Part shown: positions 52,995 through 61,645 of the stretch, piece after piece
Numbering within the stretch: position 1 is the first letter of the stretch
Layout: each line of letters opens with the position of its first letter
Assembly (NCBI RefSeq): GCF_023151555.2
Contig: NZ_CP100426.1
Span: 930,001 to 994,000 of the forward strand
Source of the DNA: Photobacterium sp. CCB-ST2H9
GTDB taxonomy: Bacteria > Pseudomonadota > Gammaproteobacteria > Enterobacterales > Vibrionaceae
DNA length: 64,000 nt
Direction: 5' to 3'
The notes under the pieces: model-generated
What the model saw: only the letters and a program-made list of their open reading frames with translations
The model's database searches: none
What the model was told of the DNA's origin: nothing
Program-made: the position numbers and the translations under genes

Positions 52995-54168
52995 GCGTCA
53001 CCTCCAGCGTCCCGATACGGGGAATGGTCAGGTTGTTCAGAATGTCCACCTGGGCAAATTCCAGTGATTCAACGCCGGGGAACTGGGCGTGCAGCTCTTG
53101 CCCCAGTTTCGAGAAGCTGAAGCGTTTGACCGGGTTGGTTCGGGTCGGTTGATAATCAGAGTTCTCTCGAAAAGCGGCCCGGATAAAGTGTTCAATCTGC
53201 GCTTTCAGGGCGTCCCGCGCTTCCAGCGTCATTGATGCCACAGGCCAGACTGACACCTGAATATTTGTTTCCACACCGGGCATGGCCATCACCAGTAAAT
53301 CATCCCCATGGCCGTGCTGGCCGTTGTCCCGGATGTGCTGATTCATGTCCGCAATCATTGCCGCTGACGGTTCGCCGGTATCAAGCAGAATGTAGGCGTT
53401 GGCAGTGCCCGGTCCGCGCGGTGCGTTGTGCTCAAAATACACATTGTCATCCTGGATCCCGGCTCGTTTGGTCAGCAGCGCCCGATAAGCTGCATCAATG
53501 TGCCACTTGGCAATGGCTGACCACTGGTCACGGACCCGCAGGCGCAGCTCATCGTCGGATTCTTCATCCGCCCCGGCACTGTCCAGCCAGTCCGCGGCGT
53601 TGGTCGCCGCAGCAATACCGGAAATGGCTGTGGGCAGGATGTGGTAATACCCTTCGCCCAGGTTGTACGCCGCGCCGGGCAATTCCGCCTCAACCGGTGC
53701 CAACACCAGAGTCTGGTTTTCCGGGAGCTCCGTGTCCTGAGTGACCCGGACCCGGTAAATGTGACCGTTAATCACATCGGTCTGGATCCAGGTGCCGGCC
53801 GCAATCATCAGGGCCGGTCCCTGCGCGGCGGCACGCTGAAACGCCACATGGCCGGATGCCTTGCTGGCGCCTTTCCGTTCTGTCTGACAGGCCCAGGCTT
53901 GCTGGTCGAGCCATTCCCCGGCGGCCGTTGCCAGAAAGGTGTTCGGCAGCACATGTTTGACCATCAGCCGGTCAACCAGCCACACGGTGCAGTGGATCAC
54001 CGCATTTTCAATCAGGCGCCAGAACGGGGAGAACGGCGAGTCGTTATTGATGATGGCCTCTTCAGCGGCCATCTCGGCTTTCAGCACCTGCTTCCAGCTG
54101 TCTTTATCCAGGGGCACCCCGGCATCTTTCACGATTTGGGCATAGTCAGGTTTTGGGATCTCAGCCAT
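52981..54168 (-). CDS. Baseplate J-like protein
   Basis: 395 residues. PVEAELPGAAYNLGEGYY and DSAGADEESDDELRLRVRDQWSAIAKWHIDAAY are core baseplate_J motifs. It forms the wedge that links the hub to the fibres. It overlaps the DUF2590 gene by 8 bases. Confidence 0.85.
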   Translation of the reverse strand: MAEIPKPDYAQIVKDAGVPLDKDSWKQVLKAEMAAEEAIINNDSPFSPFWRLIENAVIHCTVWLVDRLMVKHVLPNTFLATAAGEWLDQQAWACQTERKGASKASGHVAFQRAAAQGPALMIAAGTWIQTDVINGHIYRVRVTQDTELPENQTLVLAPVEAELPGAAYNLGEGYYHILPTAISGIAAATNAADWLDSAGADEESDDELRLRVRDQWSAIAKWHIDAAYRALLTKRAGIQDDNVYFEHNAPRGPGTANAYILLDTGEPSAAMIADMNQHIRDNGQHGHGDDLLVMAMPGVETNIQVSVWPVASMTLEARDALKAQIEHFIRAAFRENSDYQPTRTNPVKRFSFSKLGQELHAQFPGVESLEFAQVDILNNLTIPRIGTLEVTLENA

Positions 54169-54484
54169 GACTGACCTCCAGTTCTAACGTGCCGAAATCC
54201 CGCGTGGTGGCAAACACCCAGATGGTGCCGGGGGTGGGCTCTTCGAGCCGGACGGTTCCCGGAACCAGGCGTACATCTTCTTCAACCAGCAATTCAATCT
54301 GGGTACTGATGTCACGGCGCTTGCTGCGGCTGCGCTCTGCAATCAGGGCTACAGCCAGACCGGATTCAATAATCGCGTGCTTGATGTCCTGCGCAATTAC
54401 GGCCCGGTCCTGAATCAGTACCGGGTTTCGCCCGGCATCGAGCACGACATCGCCGTTCTCAATCAAAATGTCCTGATAGGTCAT
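54161..54484 (-). CDS. DUF2590 baseplate protein (gpW/gp25-like)
   Basis: 107 residues. The form MTYQDILIENGDVVLDAGRNPVLI... AQDIKHAIIESGL is the DUF2590 / gp25-like wedge protein. It starts in the tape measure stop (ATGA) and precedes gpJ, where gpW (gp25-like) sits in P2-type phages. Confidence 0.8.
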   Translation of the reverse strand: MTYQDILIENGDVVLDAGRNPVLIQDRAVIAQDIKHAIIESGLAVALIAERSRSKRRDISTQIELLVEEDVRLVPGTVRLEEPTPGTIWVFATTRDFGTLELEVSHG

Positions 54485-56508
54485 CCGGCAAACATCTCCA
54501 TTTCGTTCGCGAAGTCCTGCGGGTTATTCATCTGTTGGGCATAGATACTGACGCCCCCGTAGTGGGTCGAGCTGCTCTGATAGTTCGACAGTGTTTTCGC
54601 CACGCCACCGGGTTGTACTTGTGCTCGGGGTTGAGCTTTTGCCACAGCATCAATCTTGATGTCCGGCTGTTCACCAATCAGGCCAATCTCAATTCCAGGG
54701 ATCAGGTTGACCTGTTTAATCACCCAATTAATCATGTCGGTCACTTGTTTCCATAAAGTGCCGACCACACCCCAGAATGCCTGCCCAAATGCTTCAGTGG
54801 CCTCAATAAACGGCGCAAAGACTGAGGTGTCACTGAACCCTGAAAAAGCAAAATTCCACAACGCCGTAATGCCGGTAATTACAGAGGTAAAGGTGGCTGC
54901 AACCAGCTTGAGCACCTGAATCACCAACATGAATGAATTCGCTATCGTCATGCCAAATAAGCGGCCGACTTCGGTAAACGCGTTCAAGCCATCAGATGCT
55001 GACAAAAACTCAGCAAATAGCCCGAAAGTACTGTCCCAAAGGTTCGTCACGGCTCCCCATAAAAGGCTCACAGCTTTGAACACTTCACTCAATGCGCCCG
55101 ATGTCTCGTTGCTCACGCCAAAGACATTCGAAAATGTTCCGCTCAGCGCTTCCCATACCCCCGAAAAGAAGGCAGCAATTGGGTCCCAATACTCATAAAT
55201 CACAAACGCTGCTGCCGCGAATGCTGCTGCGACGAGCGCCACGGTTCCGGTAATGGGAGACATCAGAAGCATCAGGGTTGAAAAGGCCATTTTTGCGGCT
55301 CCAACCATGACGGTGAATGCGCCGCCGACAGCGGTCAGACTTAAAAACCCGAGCACTGCATAACCAATATATTTGGTCAGGTTGGGGAACAGTTTTGTCC
55401 ACAACAGCACCTCCCTGGCGCCATCAGCAAGCATTTCGACCACAGGCAAAATGGAAGGGAGTAACGCCTGCCCGAATGCCGCACGTACAGCGAATAGTCC
55501 TTGCTCTAAACGCTCCCATTGGTCTGTCATTGCTCCGGCCATTTGCATGGCTTGATCAAGCCCTTTGACCTGGGAGAAATCTGCAATTTGCTTCCTGAGC
55601 TCCTTGGTTTGCCCATACAGCGTTGAAATGAAGGACATCGCTTCCTTACCACCGAAAGCTTTCTCCAATTTCATTTTTTCTAAAGCATCTAACGAGTCGC
55701 CATACTTGCCCTTGATGACATCAATGATTGAGGCCGCATCAAGCAGCTGGTTATTCGCGTCTAAGAAATTAAGCCCGAGTGATTTTCCCGCACCGGCGGC
55801 TTTACTGATGAAAGCCTGGTATTTGGTGGCAGCTACACCGCCGTCCATTTGGTTGCCCAATAGCCCAAGGATTGCAAACTGTTCACCTAAACCGGCACCT
55901 GCAACCGTTGCATCATTCCCTAACGCCCTGAAAGATTGAGACAGTTTCACACCATCAGTTTTGAATCGTTCCACCGCTAATGCTGTGTAACTACCCAGCT
56001 GATCGGCCCATGCATCTTTCCCAATGACCGTCGCCTGATCTTGGAAAATGCCATACATGGTTCCGAAGTAATCAGTTATCGTTTTGGTATCAGCTTTTGT
56101 TGCCGCAGCAGTAATCGCGGCTGTTCTCGACAAATTTGAAAGCTCATCACCCGTCAAATCCCCCATAGCGGATTTGATGTCGTAACTGGCCGCAACAAAT
56201 TCAGTGGCAGATTTGCCATACTCCACGGCAAAATTCAGTGCAGTATCACTGAGCTGCTGAAGCTGCTCATCCGCAACCCCCAGAGACTTCACTTCTCCTA
56301 ACACCCGGTCCATTTCAATGGCAGGCATCAGCGCTTGCTGCAGGGCAATCCCCGCACCGGCTACACCCGCCGCGCCAGCAACCATGGTATGGGTGCCGTC
56401 ACGATAAGAACTGGCCATACCGCTAAACTGACGCTGGATATTCCCCAGCGGTTTAGAGATTTGGTCGATCAGTCCAACGGTAAATCGGAGCGGTTCGGGT
56501 AATGACAT
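54481..56508 (-). CDS. Tail tape measure protein
   Basis: 675 residues. N-terminal TP901-like tape measure core (MAGAAGVAGAG, VKSLGVADEQLQQLSD, TEFVAASYDIKSAMGDL...), several hydrophobic helices in the middle (KYIGYAVLGFLSLTAVGGAFTVM, VALVAAAFAAAAFVIYEY), and a helical tail. It sets tail length; 675 residues suggests a tail of about 100 nm by the usual 0.15 nm per residue. AGGA precedes the ATG. Confidence 0.88.
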   Translation of the reverse strand: MSLPEPLRFTVGLIDQISKPLGNIQRQFSGMASSYRDGTHTMVAGAAGVAGAGIALQQALMPAIEMDRVLGEVKSLGVADEQLQQLSDTALNFAVEYGKSATEFVAASYDIKSAMGDLTGDELSNLSRTAAITAAATKADTKTITDYFGTMYGIFQDQATVIGKDAWADQLGSYTALAVERFKTDGVKLSQSFRALGNDATVAGAGLGEQFAILGLLGNQMDGGVAATKYQAFISKAAGAGKSLGLNFLDANNQLLDAASIIDVIKGKYGDSLDALEKMKLEKAFGGKEAMSFISTLYGQTKELRKQIADFSQVKGLDQAMQMAGAMTDQWERLEQGLFAVRAAFGQALLPSILPVVEMLADGAREVLLWTKLFPNLTKYIGYAVLGFLSLTAVGGAFTVMVGAAKMAFSTLMLLMSPITGTVALVAAAFAAAAFVIYEYWDPIAAFFSGVWEALSGTFSNVFGVSNETSGALSEVFKAVSLLWGAVTNLWDSTFGLFAEFLSASDGLNAFTEVGRLFGMTIANSFMLVIQVLKLVAATFTSVITGITALWNFAFSGFSDTSVFAPFIEATEAFGQAFWGVVGTLWKQVTDMINWVIKQVNLIPGIEIGLIGEQPDIKIDAVAKAQPRAQVQPGGVAKTLSNYQSSSTHYGGVSIYAQQMNNPQDFANEMEMFAG

Positions 56509-56511
56509 GGT

Positions 56512-56960
56512 TTATCCTGAAAATGCCTTGCTCACACCAGAGGCCATCGCTGCGGCCATGTTTTCCCAGTAGCGTTTTTCCAGCCAGGTCGCCTGGGCAA
56601 GACTGGTTTCATCATCCGTCTCACCCGGCAGCCACTTGCGACGAAATGCCAGCATCTGGGCAAGGTCACTGTTATCCAGTGCAGTGACCTTGCTGTTTAT
56701 TTTTTTACGGAGATGGCGATTTTAGGCGCGTATGCCTGCATCAACGTCGACCCCAGCTGTATGGCTGCGCCTGGGTTCTCTCCAGTCAAATTTCTCAGGT
56801 ATTCCTTCCCGTCTTCACCTACCGATTGCATGATGAAGTTGTGGGCGCCATCGGAAATATTGCCCTGCGCAATCTGGCCCATGTATTCCGCATACAGGTC
56901 CGGGGTGGGTTGAAAGATGACGTCAGTACCTGCAACGGTTAGGGTGATTGTTTTGCTCAT
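56512..56960 (-). CDS. Tail assembly chaperone, -1 frameshift product (E+E'-like)
   Basis: The 87-residue chaperone frame ends ISVKK-stop at 56697. Just before the stop are seven A on the minus strand (56706-56700), giving the heptamer A-AAA-AAA. A -1 slip there opens a frame of 62 more codons with no stop, ending TAA at 56514-56512, six bases before the tape measure ATG. The extension reads INSKVTALDNSDLAQMLAFR and, later, WLEKRYWENMAAAMASG. This is the layout of P2 E/E' and lambda G/GT: the longer product tethers the tape measure. Product size about 149 residues. Confidence 0.72.
56697..56960 (-). CDS. Tail assembly chaperone, short product (E-like)
   Basis: 87 residues, resembling the putative phage tail assembly chaperone family (TAC_10): FQPTPDLYAEYMGQIAQGN and EDGKEYLRNLTGENPGAA. 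It precedes the tape measure as in all contractile and flexible-tailed phages. Start overlaps the upstream 91-residue gene in ATGA. Confidence 0.8.
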   Translation of the reverse strand: MSKTITLTVAGTDVIFQPTPDLYAEYMGQIAQGNISDGAHNFIMQSVGEDGKEYLRNLTGENPGAAIQLGSTLMQAYAPKIAISVKK

Positions 56961-57232
56961 GGTTTTACTCGCTCCAGTTTTTCATCCAGACGGTTGAACC
57001 CGTCGGTGAGGCGTTGTTCAAGGCGGTCAAAGCCTGCTTTCAGCTCATCCCGCGTAGCATAGTTTTCAGCGACATAGGCGCGCTGTTCAGAAATTGCCAG
57101 CTTGTTGGCCGCCGTTTGAATAAACAGATAGCCAATGCAAGCCGCCAAAATTGTCAGGGCCACACTCAGCACAGGGACAATTGCACTTAAATTCGTCCGT
57201 TCCGGTGATGTCTGGCGTGTGGTGTCGGTCAT
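56957..57232 (-). CDS. Small single-span phage membrane protein
   Basis: 91 residues. One membrane segment (LSAIVPVLSVALTILAACIGYLF) and then a coiled coil (NYATRDELKAGFDRLEQRLTDGFNRLDEKLERV). The form fits a holin-associated or spanin-like lysis protein (XhlA-like). It is third in the lysis block. AGGGGG precedes the ATG. Confidence 0.65.
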   Translation of the reverse strand: MTDTTRQTSPERTNLSAIVPVLSVALTILAACIGYLFIQTAANKLAISEQRAYVAENYATRDELKAGFDRLEQRLTDGFNRLDEKLERVKP

Positions 57233-57754
57233 CTATCCCCCTGTTTTCAGGTGTTTGGTTTTATCAACACTGCCTTTGCTGCTTCCCAGCCAGTAGGCAA
57301 TGGCCGTCGAAAATGCGGTCAGTACAGCGCCCACAATGATCATCAGCACGCTGTCATAGCGTTCCGGCATTGGCGGACCGAACAGCAGCGCGGTAAACAT
57401 CAGGGCCACCATGCCGACCATGGAAATTGCCAACGCGCTCGGCATCCAGTGATCTCTATGCTGCTCACGGGCGTGCTGGGTATCCGCCATTGCAATGCGG
57501 GCGGATTCCATCGCCAGCCGTCCTTCTTCCAGCGACAGGCGTTTCAGCTCCTGTGCGTGCTCCATCTCAATCTGCTTAAGCTTGAGAAAGGCATCAGGGT
57601 CATTCTTAATCGCGTGCTCAATGGCATCCGGGGTGTTATCAACACCCAGCGCGCTGGCAATCAGCCCGCCGACTGCAACACCTGCCGGGCCACCAATCAA
57701 GGTACCGACCATGGGGGCTGCGGTGCCGATTAGCTGTTTCACTTTGTCCCACAT
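57233..57754 (-). CDS. Holin-like protein
   Basis: 173 residues. An N-terminal glycine-rich hydrophobic stretch (GTLIGGPAGVAVGGLIASALG) and two C-terminal membrane segments (ALAISMVGMVALMFTALLF; MIIVGAVLTAFSTAIAYWLG), with a charged helix between. This resembles the 3TM-type phage holins. AAGGA precedes the ATG. Confidence 0.75.
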   Translation of the reverse strand: MWDKVKQLIGTAAPMVGTLIGGPAGVAVGGLIASALGVDNTPDAIEHAIKNDPDAFLKLKQIEMEHAQELKRLSLEEGRLAMESARIAMADTQHAREQHRDHWMPSALAISMVGMVALMFTALLFGPPMPERYDSVLMIIVGAVLTAFSTAIAYWLGSSKGSVDKTKHLKTGG

Positions 57755-57758
57755 GCTG

Positions 57759-58181
57759 TTAATCCTTTTGAATGGTCAGAACAGCAGGCGCTCCGGCCAG
57801 CTCATCCATCAGGTTGTGAAACGCTGCCGCTGAGTTCAAAACCGCCCACTCATTGCCGACAAACCCAAAATCAACACCAGGGGCCAGGCAGCCTTGCAAC
57901 TGCGATGGAGAGTTAGCCTTGTGGATCAGAATGTGAGTCCTCTGGCTCGGCCCGTAACGGGTCACTCCCAGGCTTTCAGCTTCCAATGCGTAGCAGTTGC
58001 CGAACTTCGGACTTTGATGCGGATAAAGGGTGTACGTGCCTTCCGGCACACAGGATTCCCCTTTTTTGTTGTTTAAAAACGGACGCTCAACCATGCAGCA
58101 AACGGTGCTGCCATCTTCACGATGAAGCGTTCCGTATGTGCCGTGTTCAAAGTAACGACGTTTCAGAATGAAATTCTTCAC
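57759..58181 (-). CDS. DUF5675 protein, candidate phage lysis enzyme
   Basis: About 140 residues from GTG at 58181, which overlaps the TraR/DksA gene stop (GTGA). The core RTHILIHKANSPSQLQGCLAPG has an H-x(n)-GC layout similar to L,D-transpeptidase-like folds, the DUF5675 hallmark. It sits where endolysin is expected, just before the holin. No muramidase or transglycosylase motif is present anywhere in the visible operon, so this is the best candidate for the murein-cleaving enzyme. That role is inferred. Confidence 0.6.
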   Translation of the reverse strand: MKNFILKRRYFEHGTYGTLHREDGSTVCCMVERPFLNNKKGESCVPEGTYTLYPHQSPKFGNCYALEAESLGVTRYGPSQRTHILIHKANSPSQLQGCLAPGVDFGFVGNEWAVLNSAAAFHNLMDELAGAPAVLTIQKD

Positions 58182-58399
58182 AGCTTCCCCTTGTCTGCGA
58201 GTTCCTGGCATGGGGTGCAGTACTGACACCCTGGTATGTGTTGACGGCGTTTTTCCGGGATGGCGTCGCCACACTCCGCGCACTCCGTCGCGCTGGTCTG
58301 GTTGTCCGTCTGGCGGGACGTGGCACCCAGCTGTCGGTCCAGCGCCATTTGGTTGAATTTGGCTTCGATAGCACTGGCATGATCAAATACGTCCGGCAT
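58178..58399 (-). CDS. TraR/DksA family zinc-finger protein
   Basis: 73 residues. ATECAECGDAIPEKRR and QYCTPCQEL give the four-cysteine zinc finger of the TraR/DksA C-terminal family. Small phage members of this type are common in P2-like phages; some tune RNA polymerase like TraR. It lies between tail tube and lysis genes. GAGGA precedes the ATG. Confidence 0.85.
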   Translation of the reverse strand: MPDVFDHASAIEAKFNQMALDRQLGATSRQTDNQTSATECAECGDAIPEKRRQHIPGCQYCTPCQELADKGKL

Positions 58400-58408
58400 T
58401 CGCTATCC

Positions 58409-58858
58409 TCAGAAAACCAGATCTTCGGTTTCGTCATCACGCAGGTACGATGTACCGTTGATTTTGATGAAGTCCGGACTGGTAATATCGAATGGGATTT
58501 TGTGCACCAGGGCGCTGCCGCCGTTACTGTCAACATCGAGCAAGTCAGAAATCTTGATGCGAACGCCGAACATCTCGACTTTCAGCTCATCCTTATCAAT
58601 CTTGCCGTAACCCATGGCATCGAATGCCGGTAGTGCGCGCCAGGCGCCTGCATTGGCTGCGGCCTTGTTCAGCAGGTTGAACTGCGAGGTGGTCAGCTCC
58701 ATTTCGCCCGATGCTTCTACATCGCCATCCACGTAGCCATCCGGCACGCCGTTGGTTTTAGACACCGCGCTGTTATCGGTAATCGACAAGGTGAACTTCT
58801 GTGCGCTCAATCGGATGTCGCCCAGATTGAATCGCATATTTTTTCCGGAAATACGCAT
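58409..58858 (-). CDS. Phage tail tube protein (DUF2597)
   Basis: 149 residues matching DUF2597: LTTSQFNLLNKAAANAGAWR and GYVDGDVEASGEMELT. It forms the inner tube of the contractile tail. Start overlaps the sheath stop by one base (TAATG), so equal translation of the two is expected. Confidence 0.85.
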   Translation of the reverse strand: MRISGKNMRFNLGDIRLSAQKFTLSITDNSAVSKTNGVPDGYVDGDVEASGEMELTTSQFNLLNKAAANAGAWRALPAFDAMGYGKIDKDELKVEMFGVRIKISDLLDVDSNGGSALVHKIPFDITSPDFIKINGTSYLRDDETEDLVF

Positions 58859-59979
58859 TAAGCCTCCGCATCCGCTGGGTTAGTCAAATCCAGTGCAATA
58901 TTCACTGCGATATGTTTCGGGCAGTTATGCGGGCGGGCCATCAGGCCAATGATCACTTTGGTTTTGGTTTGCCATTGAATCGTCACATCTTCTTCCCGTG
59001 GCTTCATGATTTCACCGGGGAAAGTGATGCCGCCAATTTCGGTGGTCTTCGACATTTGACGCATGTCTGCACTGAAATACTGACGATTGCGCTCAATAGA
59101 CGCCGGGGTGGAATTCAGGATTTTGTCGCCAATCCGGCGAATCGCTTTCACTCGAACCCGGCGGTTCAGCTTGTGCACTGGGCGCACGTATTCAATCACC
59201 TGATAATCGCCGCCTGGCGCTTCCAGCGTGGTGGCATCCCCCCAGTAAATCCCCGGAAAGTCCGCGTACCACTGCGGCACCGAATAACGGGCGGTCGCCA
59301 GTGCAATAATGGTCGCCATATCCAGTTCTTTACCGTCACTGTCGACAGGCGTATCCCCTATTCCCAGCACATTGCCGGTTGCCACTCGCATGGGCGTATC
59401 GGCGACGGTGACACTGCGGTCACACAGTCGACCTGCCAGCACCCCGATATTGTTGCCATGCAGCTGGGGCACCGGCACCACCATGTTGGCTGCCACATCC
59501 TTCACCAAGGTGACCATTGAGCCGGTATAGGCCGACCAGGTTTGCGCCGCTTTATCAATGCCCGGTACGGCAGCCAGAAAGAACACCCAGCGCCCCAGCT
59601 TGCTCACCAGTTCGGTGTGCTTGGCCTGCATGGCATCAAATCCGGCTTTGTCTGTGGTTTCATCCACAATCACAATGCCTTCGAAAGAGCCGGTCAGGTT
59701 GGCCGCATCCACCGCGTCTTCCCAGGTCTGGCCGTCTGCCAACGCATAGATAGCTGCGGTCCAGTTTTGCTTGCCATTGAGCTGCGCGGCGATCACATTG
59801 CGGCCCAGGGCATCATCTGCCACCACATCATCCAAGTTGGTTGCTGCAGACACATGGGTCAGCTTGCCCTGCAGCTCAGCTTTTGACGTACTGCCGATAA
59901 AGAGCAAATGACGCTCGATTTCCGGCACGTCGCCTTGCCCTAAGTTGAGGTTGTTGACATCAACGGTTCCGATTGCCAT
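58858..59979 (-). CDS. Tail sheath protein (DUF2586)
   Basis: 373 residues of the DUF2586 sheath type seen in HP1/K139-like phages, shorter than P2 gpFI (about 396). N-terminal VDVNNLNLGQGDVPEIERHLLFIG and C-terminal TKTKVIIGLMARPHNCPKHI. It contracts to drive the tube. AGGATAG precedes the ATG. Confidence 0.85.
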   Translation of the reverse strand: MAIGTVDVNNLNLGQGDVPEIERHLLFIGSTSKAELQGKLTHVSAATNLDDVVADDALGRNVIAAQLNGKQNWTAAIYALADGQTWEDAVDAANLTGSFEGIVIVDETTDKAGFDAMQAKHTELVSKLGRWVFFLAAVPGIDKAAQTWSAYTGSMVTLVKDVAANMVVPVPQLHGNNIGVLAGRLCDRSVTVADTPMRVATGNVLGIGDTPVDSDGKELDMATIIALATARYSVPQWYADFPGIYWGDATTLEAPGGDYQVIEYVRPVHKLNRRVRVKAIRRIGDKILNSTPASIERNRQYFSADMRQMSKTTEIGGITFPGEIMKPREEDVTIQWQTKTKVIIGLMARPHNCPKHIAVNIALDLTNPADAEA

Positions 59980-60001
59980 TTACTCTATCCTTTGCTTGTC
60001 G

Positions 60002-60670
60002 TTATCTGCGCTGCCTGGCTTTTTCAATGTTCTGTACCAGTCGAGCACGCACACGTTCTATTGATGTTCCTAAAAACTCACGTTGTGGGTTTTCTATCGT
60101 CCAGCTCTGCTTACCTTTTCGAGACCCCGTCCGCATCATGCGGATAATTACGCCCGCCTGGCCTATCGTCATTCGTTTGGCAATATTCCGCTTGCTCAGT
60201 CGGTTATAGCCGCCACCTTTACGTTTCAGCTTGTAACCCAATCGCCTCAGAGCGATGGCCTGCTTATCTGTGGCAGGCGCTCCGTAGTCCGGCTCACCAA
60301 AACGACGATTCATTTTTTTGATGTGCTTTGCAGCGCTCTGATGCTCGATAAAGCCCAATTGGTTGGCAGCGGCTTTACTGCCTTTCAGTTTACGTTTCCA
60401 GGTCAGGTTCAAAGTCACCCGGTCCTGCACATAGGGTTCCATTCCCTGGGTAAAGCTGGCTAATACCGGGTCTTCGCCCTGCTTACGCTTTTCAAATGGC
60501 TTGCCGTTCACATCCTTTTGTCTGCGAATCCGGCTTTTGGTCTGGCGAATCTCCCAGCGGCCCAAATCTTTCAGTAACCAAAATCGCTTCTTAGGAGGGA
60601 GCGCTAACGCTTCTAACGCCTTCCTTGCCGAAACCGCATCACTGGCATTAAGCGTGATTACCGGTTTCAT
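60002..60670 (-). CDS. Tail completion / virion morphogenesis protein (gpS-like)
   Basis: 222 residues, very basic (KRKLKGSKAAANQLGFI, RLGYKLKRKGGGYNRLSKR). It matches the phage virion morphogenesis family of P2 gpS. It starts 23 bases inside the upstream gpR-like gene. Confidence 0.8.
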   Translation of the reverse strand: MKPVITLNASDAVSARKALEALALPPKKRFWLLKDLGRWEIRQTKSRIRRQKDVNGKPFEKRKQGEDPVLASFTQGMEPYVQDRVTLNLTWKRKLKGSKAAANQLGFIEHQSAAKHIKKMNRRFGEPDYGAPATDKQAIALRRLGYKLKRKGGGYNRLSKRNIAKRMTIGQAGVIIRMMRTGSRKGKQSWTIENPQREFLGTSIERVRARLVQNIEKARQRR

Positions 60671-61130
60671 TGTTTATCTCGCTTTCTTCAGCCACCCAGA
60701 TATCTACCGGATTGACTTTGTAACGTTTGCCATTCCATACAATCAGGCCGTTTTCGTCCGGAACAATTTCGATCGGTTCAGCAAACGTAATTCGAATCAG
60801 CACATCAGCTGTCGCCTCATTGTTTTCTTCAACTTCAATTTCAGGATCACGCAGGTCGTCCAGTACATCCCGATCACTGTCGTATTCATCCAACCAGCAC
60901 GCCAGGAGGGCAAACAGGTTTTTGGGATCAATCTTGAGGTGCGGGAACCCTTCAATGAGCAGCCCCGCATCGTACTGCCAGTAGGCAACTCTAAAGCCTT
61001 CGTTCCCTCGGTCTTCACCGTCCACAATGACCTGACCGCCTGCCTGTGTTGCGTGTATCTTGCCCTCGTGCACCAGCACATTGAGGCTGTCAACCAGATA
61101 ACCGTGCAAGTGCTGCAATTTGGTCTCCAT
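60648..61130 (-). CDS. Tail completion protein (gpR-like)
   Basis: About 160 residues from ATG 61130, whose A is the last base of the gpL-like stop (TGATG). N-terminus ETKLQHLHGYLVDSLNVLVHEGK and an acidic middle (LDDLRDPEIEVEENNE) match P2 gpR family proteins. Confidence 0.78.
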   Translation of the reverse strand: METKLQHLHGYLVDSLNVLVHEGKIHATQAGGQVIVDGEDRGNEGFRVAYWQYDAGLLIEGFPHLKIDPKNLFALLACWLDEYDSDRDVLDDLRDPEIEVEENNEATADVLIRITFAEPIEIVPDENGLIVWNGKRYKVNPVDIWVAEESEINNETGNHA

Positions 61131-61537
61131 CAAATCAGCTCCACACCATTAGCGCTGCGTCCCAGCAACAAACAAATATCTCTGATTGACTGGGCGCGGA
61201 AACGGGCAGCCTGTTCAGGAGAATCTTCCGCTGCATTCTCTGCCACTTCTCGGCGATCCTGAGTCGCGAACTCCGGCAACAAATCGGCATGTGCCCTGCT
61301 ATACACTGCGCGTTTGTAGGCAAACACTTTGTTTCCGGTTATCTTTACCGGGTCAACATCTTTCAGTTCGTCATTTACTTCCATCGCGGCAATGCTGACA
61401 GCCATTGCCAGACTGGTTTCTTCGAACACAAAAGCGATACGTCGCAATTTGCGAAACTCTTCGGTTGAAAGTTCAGGCCATTCCCCGTTGCTAATCGTTG
61501 TGTTCTGCTGTGAGATTTGTTTGCCGCCAAAGCTCAT
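61130..61537 (-). CDS. Head completion/stabilisation protein (gpL-like)
   Basis: 135 residues. GEWPELSTEEFRKLRRI at the N-terminus and VYSRAHADLLPEFATQDRR in the middle are typical gpL/head completion features. It follows small terminase gpM, as in P2. AAGGAAAGG precedes the ATG. Confidence 0.82.
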   Translation of the reverse strand: MSFGGKQISQQNTTISNGEWPELSTEEFRKLRRIAFVFEETSLAMAVSIAAMEVNDELKDVDPVKITGNKVFAYKRAVYSRAHADLLPEFATQDRREVAENAAEDSPEQAARFRAQSIRDICLLLGRSANGVELI

Positions 61538-61645
61538 CGTTGCCTTTCCTTAATGAGTGCGCCTCTGCCCACTGGGTCGACGGATTCAGACGAGTGAAAC
61601 ACTGTCTTATCCTCGCCAGCCGAGGCGCGGCGGGGTTAGGAGCCG

